Assembly (NCBI RefSeq): GCF_014642275.1
Contig: NZ_BMIM01000005.1
Coordinates: 157,581 to 221,580, forward strand
Source: Flavobacterium lutivivi
Lineage (GTDB): Bacteria; Bacteroidota; Bacteroidia; Flavobacteriales; Flavobacteriaceae
Direction: 5' to 3'
DNA: 64,000 nucleotides
A program made the translations under genes and the position numbers. Under the pieces are notes generated by a model. The model was not told the origin of the DNA. It saw only the letters and a list, made by a program, of their open reading frames with translations, and did no database searches. Below, one piece after another: positions 45,427 to 53,994 of the stretch. Positions within the stretch are counted from its first letter, which is position 1. The number at the start of each line of letters is the position of its first letter.

Positions 45427-45434
45427 CAAAATTA
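45427..45434 (-). promoter_or_regulatory. Possible -7 box (TAATTTTG) before gltA
   Basis: TAATTTTG on the minus strand matches TAnnTTTG and ends 38 bases before the gltA ATG. A -33 TTG is not apparent. Confidence 0.4.
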
Positions 45435-45518
45435 GGGAATTCATAATGAAATAAAAAAGAAATAATTGAACGTTTTAGTTAAAAAAGCTTTAAAGTTTGC
45501 AAGATTAATATACAAATA

Positions 45519-45547
45519 AAAAAAGTGCTTTATAAAAGCACTTTTTT
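45519..45547 (-). terminator. Rho-independent terminator after the LRR T9SS protein gene
   Basis: A 13-bp perfect stem (AAAAAAGTGCTTT with AAAGCACTTTTTT) has a three-base loop 19 bases past the stop at 45567. The stem itself ends in a T run on the minus strand. Confidence 0.82.
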
Positions 45548-45566
45548 AACCACACAATTATATAAA

Positions 45567-47843
45567 TTAGTTTTTAACTAACTTCTCTACTCTAATACCT
45601 TTTTCGGTCAATACTTTTACAAAATAAACTCCTTTCGATTTGTTGGTTATATCAATAGTTGTTGCATTTTCGTTTATCATACTGCTTTGTAATAATCTGC
45701 CTTGTGCGTCATACAATTCTACTGTTTTGATATTGAAATTTCCATTGATGTAAACTGTGTTTTGTGCTGGATTTGGATGTATCTTAATCGTGTTGTCTTG
45801 CTCAAATCCTGGATTGTTCAACAACTGAAATACGGTTTCTGCGTTGTTGGTCTCTACTGGAAAATTGTAATCAAAATAGATTTCTGCTTTTTTTTCAACT
45901 ACATCGCCTTGTTGTAGATTTGATTTAGATTTTACTTTCAACAACACATTACCATGTCCGCCACTTTCTAGGTTAATGCTTTGGAATATAAACTCTACGA
46001 TATTACCATTTATTCTTGCATCTACTGGATGTGAAGTGTTCATCAGTTGTAGGCTATTGATATCAAAATCGGTGCTATTGACAACAACTTTGGCAACGAT
46101 GTTCTCTGCTGGTGCTGTTCCTGTGTTTTCAAATCGAACGTTGTAATGAAGATAATTTCCAATCTCGGTTGGTGATACTACATCGCCTTCTAGACAAGTA
46201 ATATCGTTTGGATCATAGGAACCAACTACGGTTTGGTTTAGAATAAATAAATTATCGATAGTATTTTCATCACCTGATTGTGGCATTATGGAAGTCGTAA
46301 AGGTCAATTCGTCTCCAATGTTTACTGGAACATTATCTGTTGGCGGATTGATGAGAAATGTTACTAAAATTGCTCTGCTTTCAAAAGGATGCAAAGCGAT
46401 ATAATCCCAACTGAGTGAACCAACTCCCGATTGACTTGTTGCTACCGAAGAAGTAACATACTGCATTAGGTTTTGATTATAGAAAAAGTTGATACCATAT
46501 TGTTGTGAAAGGGTTTGGTTTCCTTTGTTTTTGTAAACTATTTTATAAACTGCTTCAAATCCTGGTCGTGCTGGTATAACTGGAACAATAACCATTTCAA
46601 TATCTGGATGAACACCATTGGCCGAAAGACAAAAATCATTGACAGATGTATTGTTGTTATTGTTTGCAAACACAACATTGGCTGTAGTTGGAGAAAAATT
46701 GAACCAACTTGGATTTTCTATAGCTGATGTTATAGCGAAGTTCCCCGATTGTGTGTAGAAAAAATAATTTCCATTAACATCTGTAAAACTTGCTCCAGTA
46801 GTTGTACCATCGTTGATATTGACTCTGATGTTGGGGAAATTTGGATCATTTGCATCACAACCGTTATTATCTAAATCATATTTTATATTTCCTGTAATGG
46901 TGTTGTAGTTTCCTCCTGGCGTGAAGGAGCAGTAGGAAGAAACGACTGTGCTCGTCATTCCAGCAAAATTTAATTGTGTTTGAATATCTGCAATTTGTGA
47001 ATCATCAGCACAAATAAAATTTATATTAGGAGATTCATTAAAACTGAATGTAGTTTCATTAATTCCATTTTTCATATAAATTGAATTAAGTTGAGTATTG
47101 TATCCTACATTCAAATATGTAAGAGAAGAACATCCGTTAACATTTAAAGATCTTAAAGTATTTGAAGTTGTATTAGATCCTGCAGAAACAGATTGCAAAT
47201 TTACTAAACCTGATAAATCTAAATTAGTCACATAATTATCTTCATAACTCAATGTTCTTAAGTTTATACAAGTTGATAAATCTAAAACTGCCAAATTTGT
47301 ATTACAAATGGTTAAATATTTTAATGCTATACATCCATCAATGTTTAATGAATTTAAATTCATTATTGTTCCATAAGTTCCAACAAAATTAACTTTTAAT
47401 GTTACAAGGTTTGACAGCCCTGACAAGTCTAGAGAGTTTAAAGTATTTACATGATAAAATTCTAAATAAGTTAATGAACTACAACCAGTGAAGTTTATAG
47501 AGTTTAATGCTGTTAAATCCCATAAAGCAACTTGTGTCAGATTTGATAAATTTGACAAATCTAATGTTGTCATATTGATTAAACCCGTTATATCTAAAGT
47601 AGTTAAATTTGTAAAACTTGAAATACCTTCCATTGAAACTATTGTTTCAAAATCTGTAGTTGATGTATCGTTCATTTGAATAGAATTTCTATTTAACGCT
47701 TCACTTACTTGGATTTCTCCGTCGTTATTTGAATCAACACCAATATTTATTAAAGCTGCCTTAAAATTGGCATCAGGGATATTTACAATTTGTGCATTGG
47801 CAATTCCTGTAAATAGTAACAATAGGTATATTAATTTTTTCAT
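45567..47843 (-). CDS. Leucine-rich-repeat T9SS type A surface protein
   Basis: A 758-residue secreted protein with a signal peptide (KKLIYLLLLFTGIANAQ) and then a capping segment VNIPDANFKAALINIGVDSNNDGEIQVSEA. About nine bacterial leucine-rich repeats follow (LTTLDITGLINMTTLDLSNL style, about residues 75-260), then a Cna-B/SdrD-like domain (GNIKYDLDNNGCDANDPNF, about 315-345). Next comes a DUF11/DUF7619-like domain (VGSYDPNDITCLEGDVVSP) and a Por tail ending KGVYFVKVLTEKGIRVEKLVKN. It probably binds a surface ligand. It lies 61 bp after the LytTR regulator gene in the same direction, so joint control is possible. Confidence 0.85.
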   Translation of the reverse strand: MKKLIYLLLLFTGIANAQIVNIPDANFKAALINIGVDSNNDGEIQVSEALNRNSIQMNDTSTTDFETIVSMEGISSFTNLTTLDITGLINMTTLDLSNLSNLTQVALWDLTALNSINFTGCSSLTYLEFYHVNTLNSLDLSGLSNLVTLKVNFVGTYGTIMNLNSLNIDGCIALKYLTICNTNLAVLDLSTCINLRTLSYEDNYVTNLDLSGLVNLQSVSAGSNTTSNTLRSLNVNGCSSLTYLNVGYNTQLNSIYMKNGINETTFSFNESPNINFICADDSQIADIQTQLNFAGMTSTVVSSYCSFTPGGNYNTITGNIKYDLDNNGCDANDPNFPNIRVNINDGTTTGASFTDVNGNYFFYTQSGNFAITSAIENPSWFNFSPTTANVVFANNNNNTSVNDFCLSANGVHPDIEMVIVPVIPARPGFEAVYKIVYKNKGNQTLSQQYGINFFYNQNLMQYVTSSVATSQSGVGSLSWDYIALHPFESRAILVTFLINPPTDNVPVNIGDELTFTTSIMPQSGDENTIDNLFILNQTVVGSYDPNDITCLEGDVVSPTEIGNYLHYNVRFENTGTAPAENIVAKVVVNSTDFDINSLQLMNTSHPVDARINGNIVEFIFQSINLESGGHGNVLLKVKSKSNLQQGDVVEKKAEIYFDYNFPVETNNAETVFQLLNNPGFEQDNTIKIHPNPAQNTVYINGNFNIKTVELYDAQGRLLQSSMINENATTIDITNKSKGVYFVKVLTEKGIRVEKLVKN

Positions 47844-47868
47844 AATGATTTTGTTTTGTTATGGGTTT

Positions 47869-47891
47869 CCTCGACTGCGCTCGGAATGACA
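47869..47891. repeat. GC-rich dispersed repeat, copy 1 (CTCGACTGCGCTCGG core)
   Basis: A 23-base GC-rich motif in an AT-rich spacer just downstream of the LytTR gene. It is the same as the copy at 48707-48729 except for one base and lies in the same orientation. The base composition is unlike its surroundings. I recall similar motifs scattered in Bacteroidota genomes. Confidence 0.8.
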
Positions 47892-47904
47892 TTATTATAT
47901 ACTT

Positions 47905-48663
47905 TTATATCGTTTTTAAAATTTCTTGTAATCGTTCTTTTTTTCTGTGTGAAATGGGCAAATGGGTTTCATCTGCCATTACCACATAACCACCGTCTTT
48001 TTTTATATACGATTTCAAATAATTCAAATTAATTAAATGACTTTGATGAATTCGTTCAAAACCGTGTTCTGCCAATAGTTCTTCATATTCCTTGAGTGTT
48101 TTTGAAATCAAAATGGGTTTGTTGTTTTTGATATAAAACTTGGTATAATTGTCTAAACTCTCACAACGAATGATATCACTAATCTCAAAAAGATGTACAC
48201 CATCAGCATTAGACAAGGCTATTCGTTTGAAATTATCTACTTTTTTGCGAATGTTCTCCAATAGCAAATCGATATGCGCTACACTATCGTTTTTGTGAAC
48301 AATTGATTTGACTTTTTCAATTACTTTTTCCAGTTCCTCTGGGTCAACAGGTTTCAAGAGAAAATCTAATGCACTAAATCTAAAAGCCTTGATAGCATAT
48401 TGCTCATGAGCGGTTATAAAAACGATTTGCGAATTTATTTTTACAGACTTGCTCACTTCTTCCAAAATATCAAAACCCGAACCGTCACCAAGATGGATAT
48501 CTAGAAAAACAACTTGAGGCTGTGTTTTTTTCATCAACACTGCTCCAGTTTCCACACTATCGGCTTCGCCAATAATTTGAATTTCGGGCGCAGTTCGCTC
48601 AAGCAAAGCTTTCATTCCGTTTCTAAGGTTGATATCGTCGTCTATGAGTATGGCTGTAATCAT
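47905..48663 (-). CDS. LytTR-family response regulator
   Basis: A 252-residue two-component regulator. The receiver domain (1 to about 120) has the acidic pocket IDDD, the phosphoacceptor Asp55 in VVFLDIHLGDGSG, the switch Thr in VFITAHEQ and the Lys in LLKPVDPEE. The C-terminal LytTR DNA-binding domain (about 150-250) has RIALSNADGVHLFEISDIIRCESLDNYTKFYI and FERIHQSHLINLNYLKSYIKKDGGYVVM. Its partner is the upstream histidine kinase, 128 bp away and split by a frameshift. It is bracketed by two copies of a GC-rich repeat. Targets are unknown. Confidence 0.92.
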   Translation of the reverse strand: MITAILIDDDINLRNGMKALLERTAPEIQIIGEADSVETGAVLMKKTQPQVVFLDIHLGDGSGFDILEEVSKSVKINSQIVFITAHEQYAIKAFRFSALDFLLKPVDPEELEKVIEKVKSIVHKNDSVAHIDLLLENIRKKVDNFKRIALSNADGVHLFEISDIIRCESLDNYTKFYIKNNKPILISKTLKEYEELLAEHGFERIHQSHLINLNYLKSYIKKDGGYVVMADETHLPISHRKKERLQEILKTI

Positions 48664-48706
48664 TATAGTGTTTAAAAGTTTATAGGTTTATGAGTTTATT
48701 TTTTTC

Positions 48707-48729
48707 CCTCGACTGCGCTCGGGATGACA
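48707..48729. repeat. GC-rich dispersed repeat, copy 2 (CTCGACTGCGCTCGG core)
   Basis: The direct partner of 47869-47891 with a single G/A difference. It lies between the sensor-kinase and LytTR genes. Just upstream is an AT-rich stretch with short direct repeats (GTTTATAGGTTTATGAGTTTA, part). Confidence 0.8.
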
Positions 48730-48791
48730 CTTTTTTAAATTTCAATTTCATTTTAACATAATCTCCTGTTACTGCAAATACTGACTGTAAA

Positions 48792-50378
48792 CTATGTGTT
48801 TAAATATTGTAATGGTATTTGCAATGTTACTTTTGTTCCCTGTGCTTCACTTTTGTCATTTTTCAGTTCTGTAATTTCAACATTAGCTTTCTTAGATGTT
48901 GATGTTTCCATCAGCTCCAATCTTTTCTTGATGATGTCCAAAGCCATTGATTTATGGGCAACAACCGATTTTTCTTTTGCATGTTTTGACTGTTCAAAAC
49001 CTACTCCATTATCCTCGATTGTGCAAACTAAACTTTCTTTTTCAATAGTAAAGGATACCGCAATTTTTCCCAGTTCTTTTTTTGGAATAACTCCATGAAT
49101 AATGGCATTTTCTATAAATGGCTGAAGCAATAATGGTGGTAATGCTACATCATCTTCTATTTCGCTAGATTTGGAAATAGTGAACGAAAACTTGTTGTTG
49201 AAACGTAATTGTTCCAGTTCCAAATAGTTTTGCAATCCTTCTATTTCTTTGTCTATTGGGATTAAGGTTTCTTTGGAATATTCGAGCGTTAATCGCATCA
49301 GTTTAGAAAATTTTGACAAATATTTTATTGCCGAGTCTGTTCCATTTTGCACAATAAAACTCGATATTGAACCTAAACAATTGAAAACAAAATGCGGATT
49401 CATCTGCAAATGCAATGCTTTTTGCTCATATTCGGCTAGTTCTTTTTGCAAAGTCAGTGTTTTTTTCAGTTGCATTCTATTATAAATCAGAAATGCAAAA
49501 CCAAAAAGTAGCAACCCAAATAAAGCGGCAAAAATTAACTGCAATGAATTTCTTTTGGCTTCTTCTTTGAGCAGCAAATCTCTTTTTTCAATTTCTTTTT
49601 GTTGTAAAACTTCTCTTTTTTCAAACTCAAAAGTCAGTTCGTCTTCGACACTTTTTCGAATAGATTGCACGTTGAGCAAACTATCTTTTGCTGTGGCATA
49701 ATTTTGAAAATGCTCTAACGCCAATACAGGATTGTTTAGCTGCTTATAAATTTGACTTAATAATTTTTCGGATAATACTATTTGTTCCAAAACTTGAGTT
49801 TCTTTGGCAAATTGCAATGACTGATTGGCAAATTGCTTAGCTTTTTCTAAATCATTTTTTTCCAAATAATATTCTGCCAAATAAATAGTTGTATCGGTTA
49901 AACCAAACTTATCATCGATGGATTTGAATGTTTCAATAGCTGATTGCCAGCTTTTTACAACTTCATTATTTTTACCAATAGCCTTAAAATATAAACCCAT
50001 ATTATTGTTCCATTCGCCCAATGCTCGTGGATTTGGGTTTTTATCCAATGCATTTTTTGCTTTGTTATAATTATCAAAAGCTTCTTCGTTATTTTTTTGT
50101 TTCAAATAACAATTAGCAATGTTGGTGTAGGTAATTCCAATGTTCGGGTCATTACGTTTTTCTTGAATTTTTTGAGCTTTTGTAAAATAGTTTAAACTCT
50201 TAAATTCCAATCCTTGCGAATGATAAACTATTCCAATATTATTGTACAATTTGGCACAAAGCACTTCATCATTCAACCTTTGATAAATTGCAACCGACTT
50301 AAGATAATATTGCAATGCTTTGCTGTAATTACTTTGCTCTGAAAACACAATCCCAATACTTCCGAGAGCTTTTGCCAA
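48792..50378 (-). CDS. TPR sensor histidine kinase (LytS-type), C-terminal part of a frameshifted gene
   Basis: The frame gives 528 residues from a TTG. It holds TPR repeats (AKALGSIGIVFSEQSNYSKALQYYLKSV onward, about 1-210), a coiled coil, one membrane helix (LQLIFAALFGLLLFGFAFLIYN) and a LytS-like kinase. The kinase has LHLQMNPHFVFNCLGSISSFI with the phosphorylated His, an N-box LLQPFIENAIIHGV and the G-box DNGVGFE. The first TPR starts in mid-repeat, and the signal peptide is missing. Those parts are in another frame at 50273-50761. One missing base near 50380-50385 would restore a single protein (ESEK-GLAKALGSIG). It precedes the LytTR regulator gene. The gene is either a pseudogene or carries a sequence error. 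Confidence 0.82.
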   Translation of the reverse strand: MAKALGSIGIVFSEQSNYSKALQYYLKSVAIYQRLNDEVLCAKLYNNIGIVYHSQGLEFKSLNYFTKAQKIQEKRNDPNIGITYTNIANCYLKQKNNEEAFDNYNKAKNALDKNPNPRALGEWNNNMGLYFKAIGKNNEVVKSWQSAIETFKSIDDKFGLTDTTIYLAEYYLEKNDLEKAKQFANQSLQFAKETQVLEQIVLSEKLLSQIYKQLNNPVLALEHFQNYATAKDSLLNVQSIRKSVEDELTFEFEKREVLQQKEIEKRDLLLKEEAKRNSLQLIFAALFGLLLFGFAFLIYNRMQLKKTLTLQKELAEYEQKALHLQMNPHFVFNCLGSISSFIVQNGTDSAIKYLSKFSKLMRLTLEYSKETLIPIDKEIEGLQNYLELEQLRFNNKFSFTISKSSEIEDDVALPPLLLQPFIENAIIHGVIPKKELGKIAVSFTIEKESLVCTIEDNGVGFEQSKHAKEKSVVAHKSMALDIIKKRLELMETSTSKKANVEITELKNDKSEAQGTKVTLQIPLQYLNT

Positions 50379-50761
50379 TCCTTTTCACTTTCTGTGTCAT
50401 TTTTTTCTACATTTTCAAATAGATGTTGCGCTTGACTGAAAAACTTTAAAGACTCTGCATAATTCCCTAAAATAATGTTGGCATTTCCTTTGTTGAGCAA
50501 TGCATTGCCTTCTGCATTTTTGAATTCTATTTTTTTTGCTAATGCTAATGCTTGATCAGCATATAATAGCATTTTATTGGCATCGATAGTCTTATATGAG
50601 TCTGAAATATTGTTGAGTAATACAACTTTGTCTATTGAATTGCTTGTTTTTGGAAGTAACATGAGTAAGCTATCTACTCTAGATGTTTGTGAAAACATCT
50701 TTAGTGATAACAGGAAGAGGCAAATCCAAATAGATGTATATTTATTTTTTATCAGTAACAT
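50273..50761 (-). CDS. N-terminal part of the same frameshifted TPR sensor kinase
   Basis: This frame supplies the missing start of the kinase: a signal peptide or first membrane segment (SIWICLFLLSLKMFSQ) and TPR repeats (ADQALALAKKIEFKNAEGNALLNKGNANIILGNYAESLKFFSQAQHLF). At about 50385 it leaves the family pattern and reads DWQKLSEVLG in place of GLAKALGSIG, then continues about 35 residues in a wrong frame to a stop. The overlap with the downstream frame is 106 bases. A -7 box lies 17 bases upstream of the ATG. On its own it would be a short periplasmic TPR peptide. Confidence 0.75.
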   Translation of the reverse strand: MLLIKNKYTSIWICLFLLSLKMFSQTSRVDSLLMLLPKTSNSIDKVVLLNNISDSYKTIDANKMLLYADQALALAKKIEFKNAEGNALLNKGNANIILGNYAESLKFFSQAQHLFENVEKNDTESEKDWQKLSEVLGLCFQSKVITAKHCNIILSRLQFIKG

Positions 50762-50778
50762 TAATCAAATGTTTCTAA

Positions 50779-50786
50779 CAAAAGTA
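50779..50786 (-). promoter_or_regulatory. -7 box (TACTTTTG) before the sensor-kinase gene
   Basis: TACTTTTG on the minus strand ends 17 bases before the ATG at 50761, the same eight bases as at four other genes of the window. No -33 TTG was found at the standard spacing. Confidence 0.42.
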
Positions 50787-50860
50787 GAATTTAGTTTCTT
50801 TTAATTTGGATAAAATTAGAATTAACCGCTTTTGGATTAGAATTCGTATGCGCTAAAAAA

Positions 50861-51595
50861 TTATTTTTTTCTAACCACACAAAAAGTGCTGACACCAAAT
50901 GGAAAATTGAAGATTTTTAAAAGTTTATTTTCAAAAACAATAAGTTGATACAACATTGCATTTATGAAACTATTCCCAACGGTTATATCTGAAGATTCCG
51001 GTTTTTTTGCTTTTGACAATGAGGCTATTTTTCTGAAAATATAAACAGGAATACAAAGGAAGAAGTTCCAGTAACTTGATTTTTGAATTTCAAAACCTTC
51101 TTTTTCTAGCTTGGATTTGAGTTCAGAATTTGTGTATCTTCTATAATGCATGTTGTACTCGTCATGATAACTCCACAATGACATAAAAGCAGGAACAAAA
51201 ATGAAGGCAACTCCATTTTTATTCAACAATTCGTACCAATTCTTGAGTGCTTTTTCATCTTCTTTTAAATGTTCTAAACAATCTGAAGCGATGATAACAT
51301 CAAATTTTTCATCAAGAGTAATGTTTTGCGCATCCATTACAAAAGTATTTTCTAAACCATTTTGTTTGGCATTTTCAATGGCAACTTCACTAATATCGAT
51401 ACCAAATAGATTTTTTTCATCAAAACCCATTTCTTTCAACTCTTTCAAAAAAACACCCGAAGAACAACCTATATCTAGAACTTTTGAATTACGTGGTAGT
51501 TTATTTATCAAATCCAATAGATAAGCTCTTCTAGATTTAAACCACCAATGATTAGTCTCTACGTCGTGATATGTTTTTTCAAAATCTTTATCCAT
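50861..51595 (-). CDS. Class I SAM-dependent methyltransferase
   Basis: A 244-residue methyltransferase of the UbiG/Methyltransf_11 kind. Motif I is KVLDIGCSSGVFLKEL (about 39-54), followed by LFGIDISEVAIENAK and the motif FDVIIASDCLEHLKEDEKALKNW. The start HDVETNHWWFKSRRAYLLDLI is common in methyltransferases that sit with DPM1-type glycosyltransferases. It ends the three-gene unit with the GT2 and GT-C genes upstream (3-bp and 8-bp gaps). The acceptor is probably a glycan or a lipid-linked sugar, by context only. Confidence 0.8.
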   Translation of the reverse strand: MDKDFEKTYHDVETNHWWFKSRRAYLLDLINKLPRNSKVLDIGCSSGVFLKELKEMGFDEKNLFGIDISEVAIENAKQNGLENTFVMDAQNITLDEKFDVIIASDCLEHLKEDEKALKNWYELLNKNGVAFIFVPAFMSLWSYHDEYNMHYRRYTNSELKSKLEKEGFEIQKSSYWNFFLCIPVYIFRKIASLSKAKKPESSDITVGNSFINAMLYQLIVFENKLLKIFNFPFGVSTFCVVRKK

Positions 51596-51598
51596 TTC

Positions 51599-52549
51599 TT
51601 AATCTATTTTTTTATCAATAAAATATCTTGGTCTTGCTTTTACTTCTGAGTAAATCTTACCTATATACTCTCCAATTATTCCGAAACAAAACAACTGAAT
51701 TCCGCCTAAAAAATACATTGGTAAAACAGTTGACAACCATCCTGGAACAAGATGTCCATTGAACATTGCCAACAAAGCATATCCTGACATAAATAGACAA
51801 ATAATGAATATAAAAAAACCAATAATGGTGACTAATTTCAAAGGATAGTTACTAAAAGAGGTAACACCATTCCACGCAAATGCTGCCATTTTCCTGAATG
51901 GATATTTGGATTCTCCTGCAAATCTTTCCAATCTATCATAATAAACCACATCATTACTGAAACCAATGCTAGGAATTATTCCTCTCAAAAAAAGATTGAC
52001 TTCGTTAAACTCCGACAAAGCATTCAAAACACGATTGCTACATAATCTATAATCAGCGTGATTATGAATAATATTAACTCGCATTTTGAGCATTATTTTA
52101 TAAAAAAGTAATGCCGTGTTTCGTTTAAAAAAAGTATCAGTTTTTCGTTCTTTCCTTACACCATAAACGACATCAACTCCCGAAATGAACTTGGTTATCA
52201 TTTCTTCAATGACATTGACATCGTCTTGTAAATCAGCATCTATCGAAATCAATGCATCAGCTTCGTCTTTGTATGTAATCAATCCTGCTAATAGTGCTTT
52301 TTGATGGCCAACATTTCCAGCCAATTTTAGCCCTTTTATAAAAGCATTTTTTTCTACACATTCTTCTATAACTGTCCACGTTTTATCCTTACTACCATCG
52401 TCAACAAAAACTGCAAAACTTTTATCAGAAATCAATCCTTTTGACACTAGTTTTTGCAGTATATTGTTTAATTGTAAAGTGGTTTCATGAAGCACTTTCT
52501 CTTCATTGTAGCATGGTGAAACAACACCTATAGTTGGCTTTTGGTTCAT
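51599..52549 (-). CDS. DPM1/GtrB-type GT2 glycosyltransferase
   Basis: A 316-residue polyprenyl-phosphate sugar transferase. The GT-A domain has IGVVSPCYNEEKVLHETT, FAVFVDDGSKDKTW and ALISIDADLQDDVNVIEEMI with the metal-binding Asp residues. Two C-terminal membrane helices follow (LKLVTIIGFFIFIICLFMSGY and YFLGGIQLFCFGIIGEYIGKIY). Such enzymes load a sugar on undecaprenyl phosphate, which then serves a GT-C transferase. The following gene (in reading direction) is a methyltransferase and the preceding one is a GT-C protein, a coherent unit. Confidence 0.87.
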   Translation of the reverse strand: MNQKPTIGVVSPCYNEEKVLHETTLQLNNILQKLVSKGLISDKSFAVFVDDGSKDKTWTVIEECVEKNAFIKGLKLAGNVGHQKALLAGLITYKDEADALISIDADLQDDVNVIEEMITKFISGVDVVYGVRKERKTDTFFKRNTALLFYKIMLKMRVNIIHNHADYRLCSNRVLNALSEFNEVNLFLRGIIPSIGFSNDVVYYDRLERFAGESKYPFRKMAAFAWNGVTSFSNYPLKLVTIIGFFIFIICLFMSGYALLAMFNGHLVPGWLSTVLPMYFLGGIQLFCFGIIGEYIGKIYSEVKARPRYFIDKKID

Positions 52550-52557
52550 TTTATAGT

Positions 52558-53907
52558 TTATCTTCTAAGAATTAAACGGCTTGTAAAGTTAGAAAACTTT
52601 TTTACAAAACTCAATCTATATAATCCTGCGGCACTCATAACATATAAAGGAACTCTTGCTGGAAACATGTATCTTGGTTCCATATACATCATTCCATGAA
52701 AAAGCAGTAGTGCTAGAACTATTGCCCAAAGTGACCAATATTTAACTAAATCTTTGGTTTTAAACAAAAATATCAATGCTCCAACTATAATCAAGATGTT
52801 GATTAAATTCACAAAAAATAAAAATAGCCAGTAGAATAATGGTCCATTGAATGGTCCAATATGAAATTTTTGAGGTGTAATACTATTGACTATATAAACT
52901 TGACCAAAAAAACTTTTTACAAAAAACTGTCTAATGGTAATGAAAGGATTCTCAATTATATCTTTGATTAAATATTCTTTATAAACCTCAGAATTGGGTT
53001 TTCCAGTTTTTAGTCTATAAAGTTCAAGGTCGTTTGCTTTAATTTTCCAGTTTTTATAGTCTTTACTATCTGGTCTTATTTCATCATCCCAAAATCTAAA
53101 ATCCAATGGTTCTTCTCTAAACTGATATCTTCCTTGATGCGCAACAAAATAAAACAATCCTTCTTGGTCATAAACTTGCTTGCCACTATTAAAAAGTTTG
53201 GTTAACTGCAATGTTGAAAAACAAAAAACGCCACAAACTGTGAATGTTATAAATAGTTTTCTTCCAAATTCATTAAAAAAGTCTTTCCTCTTAAAATAGG
53301 AATAAAACAAGACTAGAAATCCTAAAGCCAAAACTAATAACGTATTAGGCCTGCACATAATCAACAGCCACAATCCAAAACAAAACAAAAACCAATTTGA
53401 AATTTTTGTTGAATTAAAATAAATCCTTGACCAAGAAAAAACGATAATTGCCGAAGCAAAAAAAGCTGGAACTTCAGCTGTAACACCGAATACATAATAA
53501 AAATGTATTGGGAAAGCAAAGAACAATATACACGCTACAACTCCAATTTTTTCATCAAAAAAAGTCTTGACAGTCCTGTAAATTAACATTAAACTTAATG
53601 TAATCAGTATAAAATTGACCGCTACACCTCTGTACCATAAATCATCATTTGAAGGATTATCTGAAGTGAGTAAAAAAACAGGCGTATAAATAAAAACTGG
53701 CGCTGGAGCTTTGGTTAAAGTCACTTTATCAAAATCCATTGAACCTTTTAAATAAAATGCTAGATTTTTTGATTCATCAAAAAAAGAATTTTCATCACCA
53801 AAAGGCTTGGCCTTGAATGGCAAATTCAAGACAATTGCCATCATAATTATTGAAATTAAAACAATAAACAAATCGATTTTATCGAAGGATTTTAATACGT
53901 TTTTCAC
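52558..53907 (-). CDS. GT-C fold glycosyltransferase (GT39/PMT-like)
   Basis: A 449-residue polytopic membrane protein with about ten helices and a periplasmic loop. Early on it has FKAKPFGDENSFFDESKNLA, with an acidic pair after the first helix as in GT-C transferases that use lipid-phosphate sugars. HGMMYMEPRYMFPARVPLYV near the C-terminus also resembles the family. The start is GTG at 53905-53907, and the next ATG falls inside the first helix. It should use the lipid-linked sugar made by the neighbouring DPM1-like enzyme. The acceptor may be a surface glycan, lipid or protein. Confidence 0.72.
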   Translation of the reverse strand: MKNVLKSFDKIDLFIVLISIIMMAIVLNLPFKAKPFGDENSFFDESKNLAFYLKGSMDFDKVTLTKAPAPVFIYTPVFLLTSDNPSNDDLWYRGVAVNFILITLSLMLIYRTVKTFFDEKIGVVACILFFAFPIHFYYVFGVTAEVPAFFASAIIVFSWSRIYFNSTKISNWFLFCFGLWLLIMCRPNTLLVLALGFLVLFYSYFKRKDFFNEFGRKLFITFTVCGVFCFSTLQLTKLFNSGKQVYDQEGLFYFVAHQGRYQFREEPLDFRFWDDEIRPDSKDYKNWKIKANDLELYRLKTGKPNSEVYKEYLIKDIIENPFITIRQFFVKSFFGQVYIVNSITPQKFHIGPFNGPLFYWLFLFFVNLINILIIVGALIFLFKTKDLVKYWSLWAIVLALLLFHGMMYMEPRYMFPARVPLYVMSAAGLYRLSFVKKFSNFTSRLILRR

Positions 53908-53947
53908 TCCAAAGTATATTTAAAATTATTTGGTAAAGAAATAAAAA

Positions 53948-53969
53948 AATCCCGATAAAAATCGGGATT
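53948..53969 (-). terminator. Rho-independent terminator after sucC
   Basis: A perfect 9-bp stem (AATCCCGAT with ATCGGGATT) has a four-base loop. It runs into a short T tract on the minus strand and lies 25 bases past the sucC stop. Confidence 0.85.
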
Positions 53970-53994
53970 ATATTAAATTGAATTAAAATTAATT

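Noticed and set aside
50273-50378. Programmed -1 frameshift joining the two kinase frames
   Set aside because: Only GAAAAGG is present, which lacks a full slippery heptamer, and no downstream stimulator was seen. A lost base or read error is simpler.
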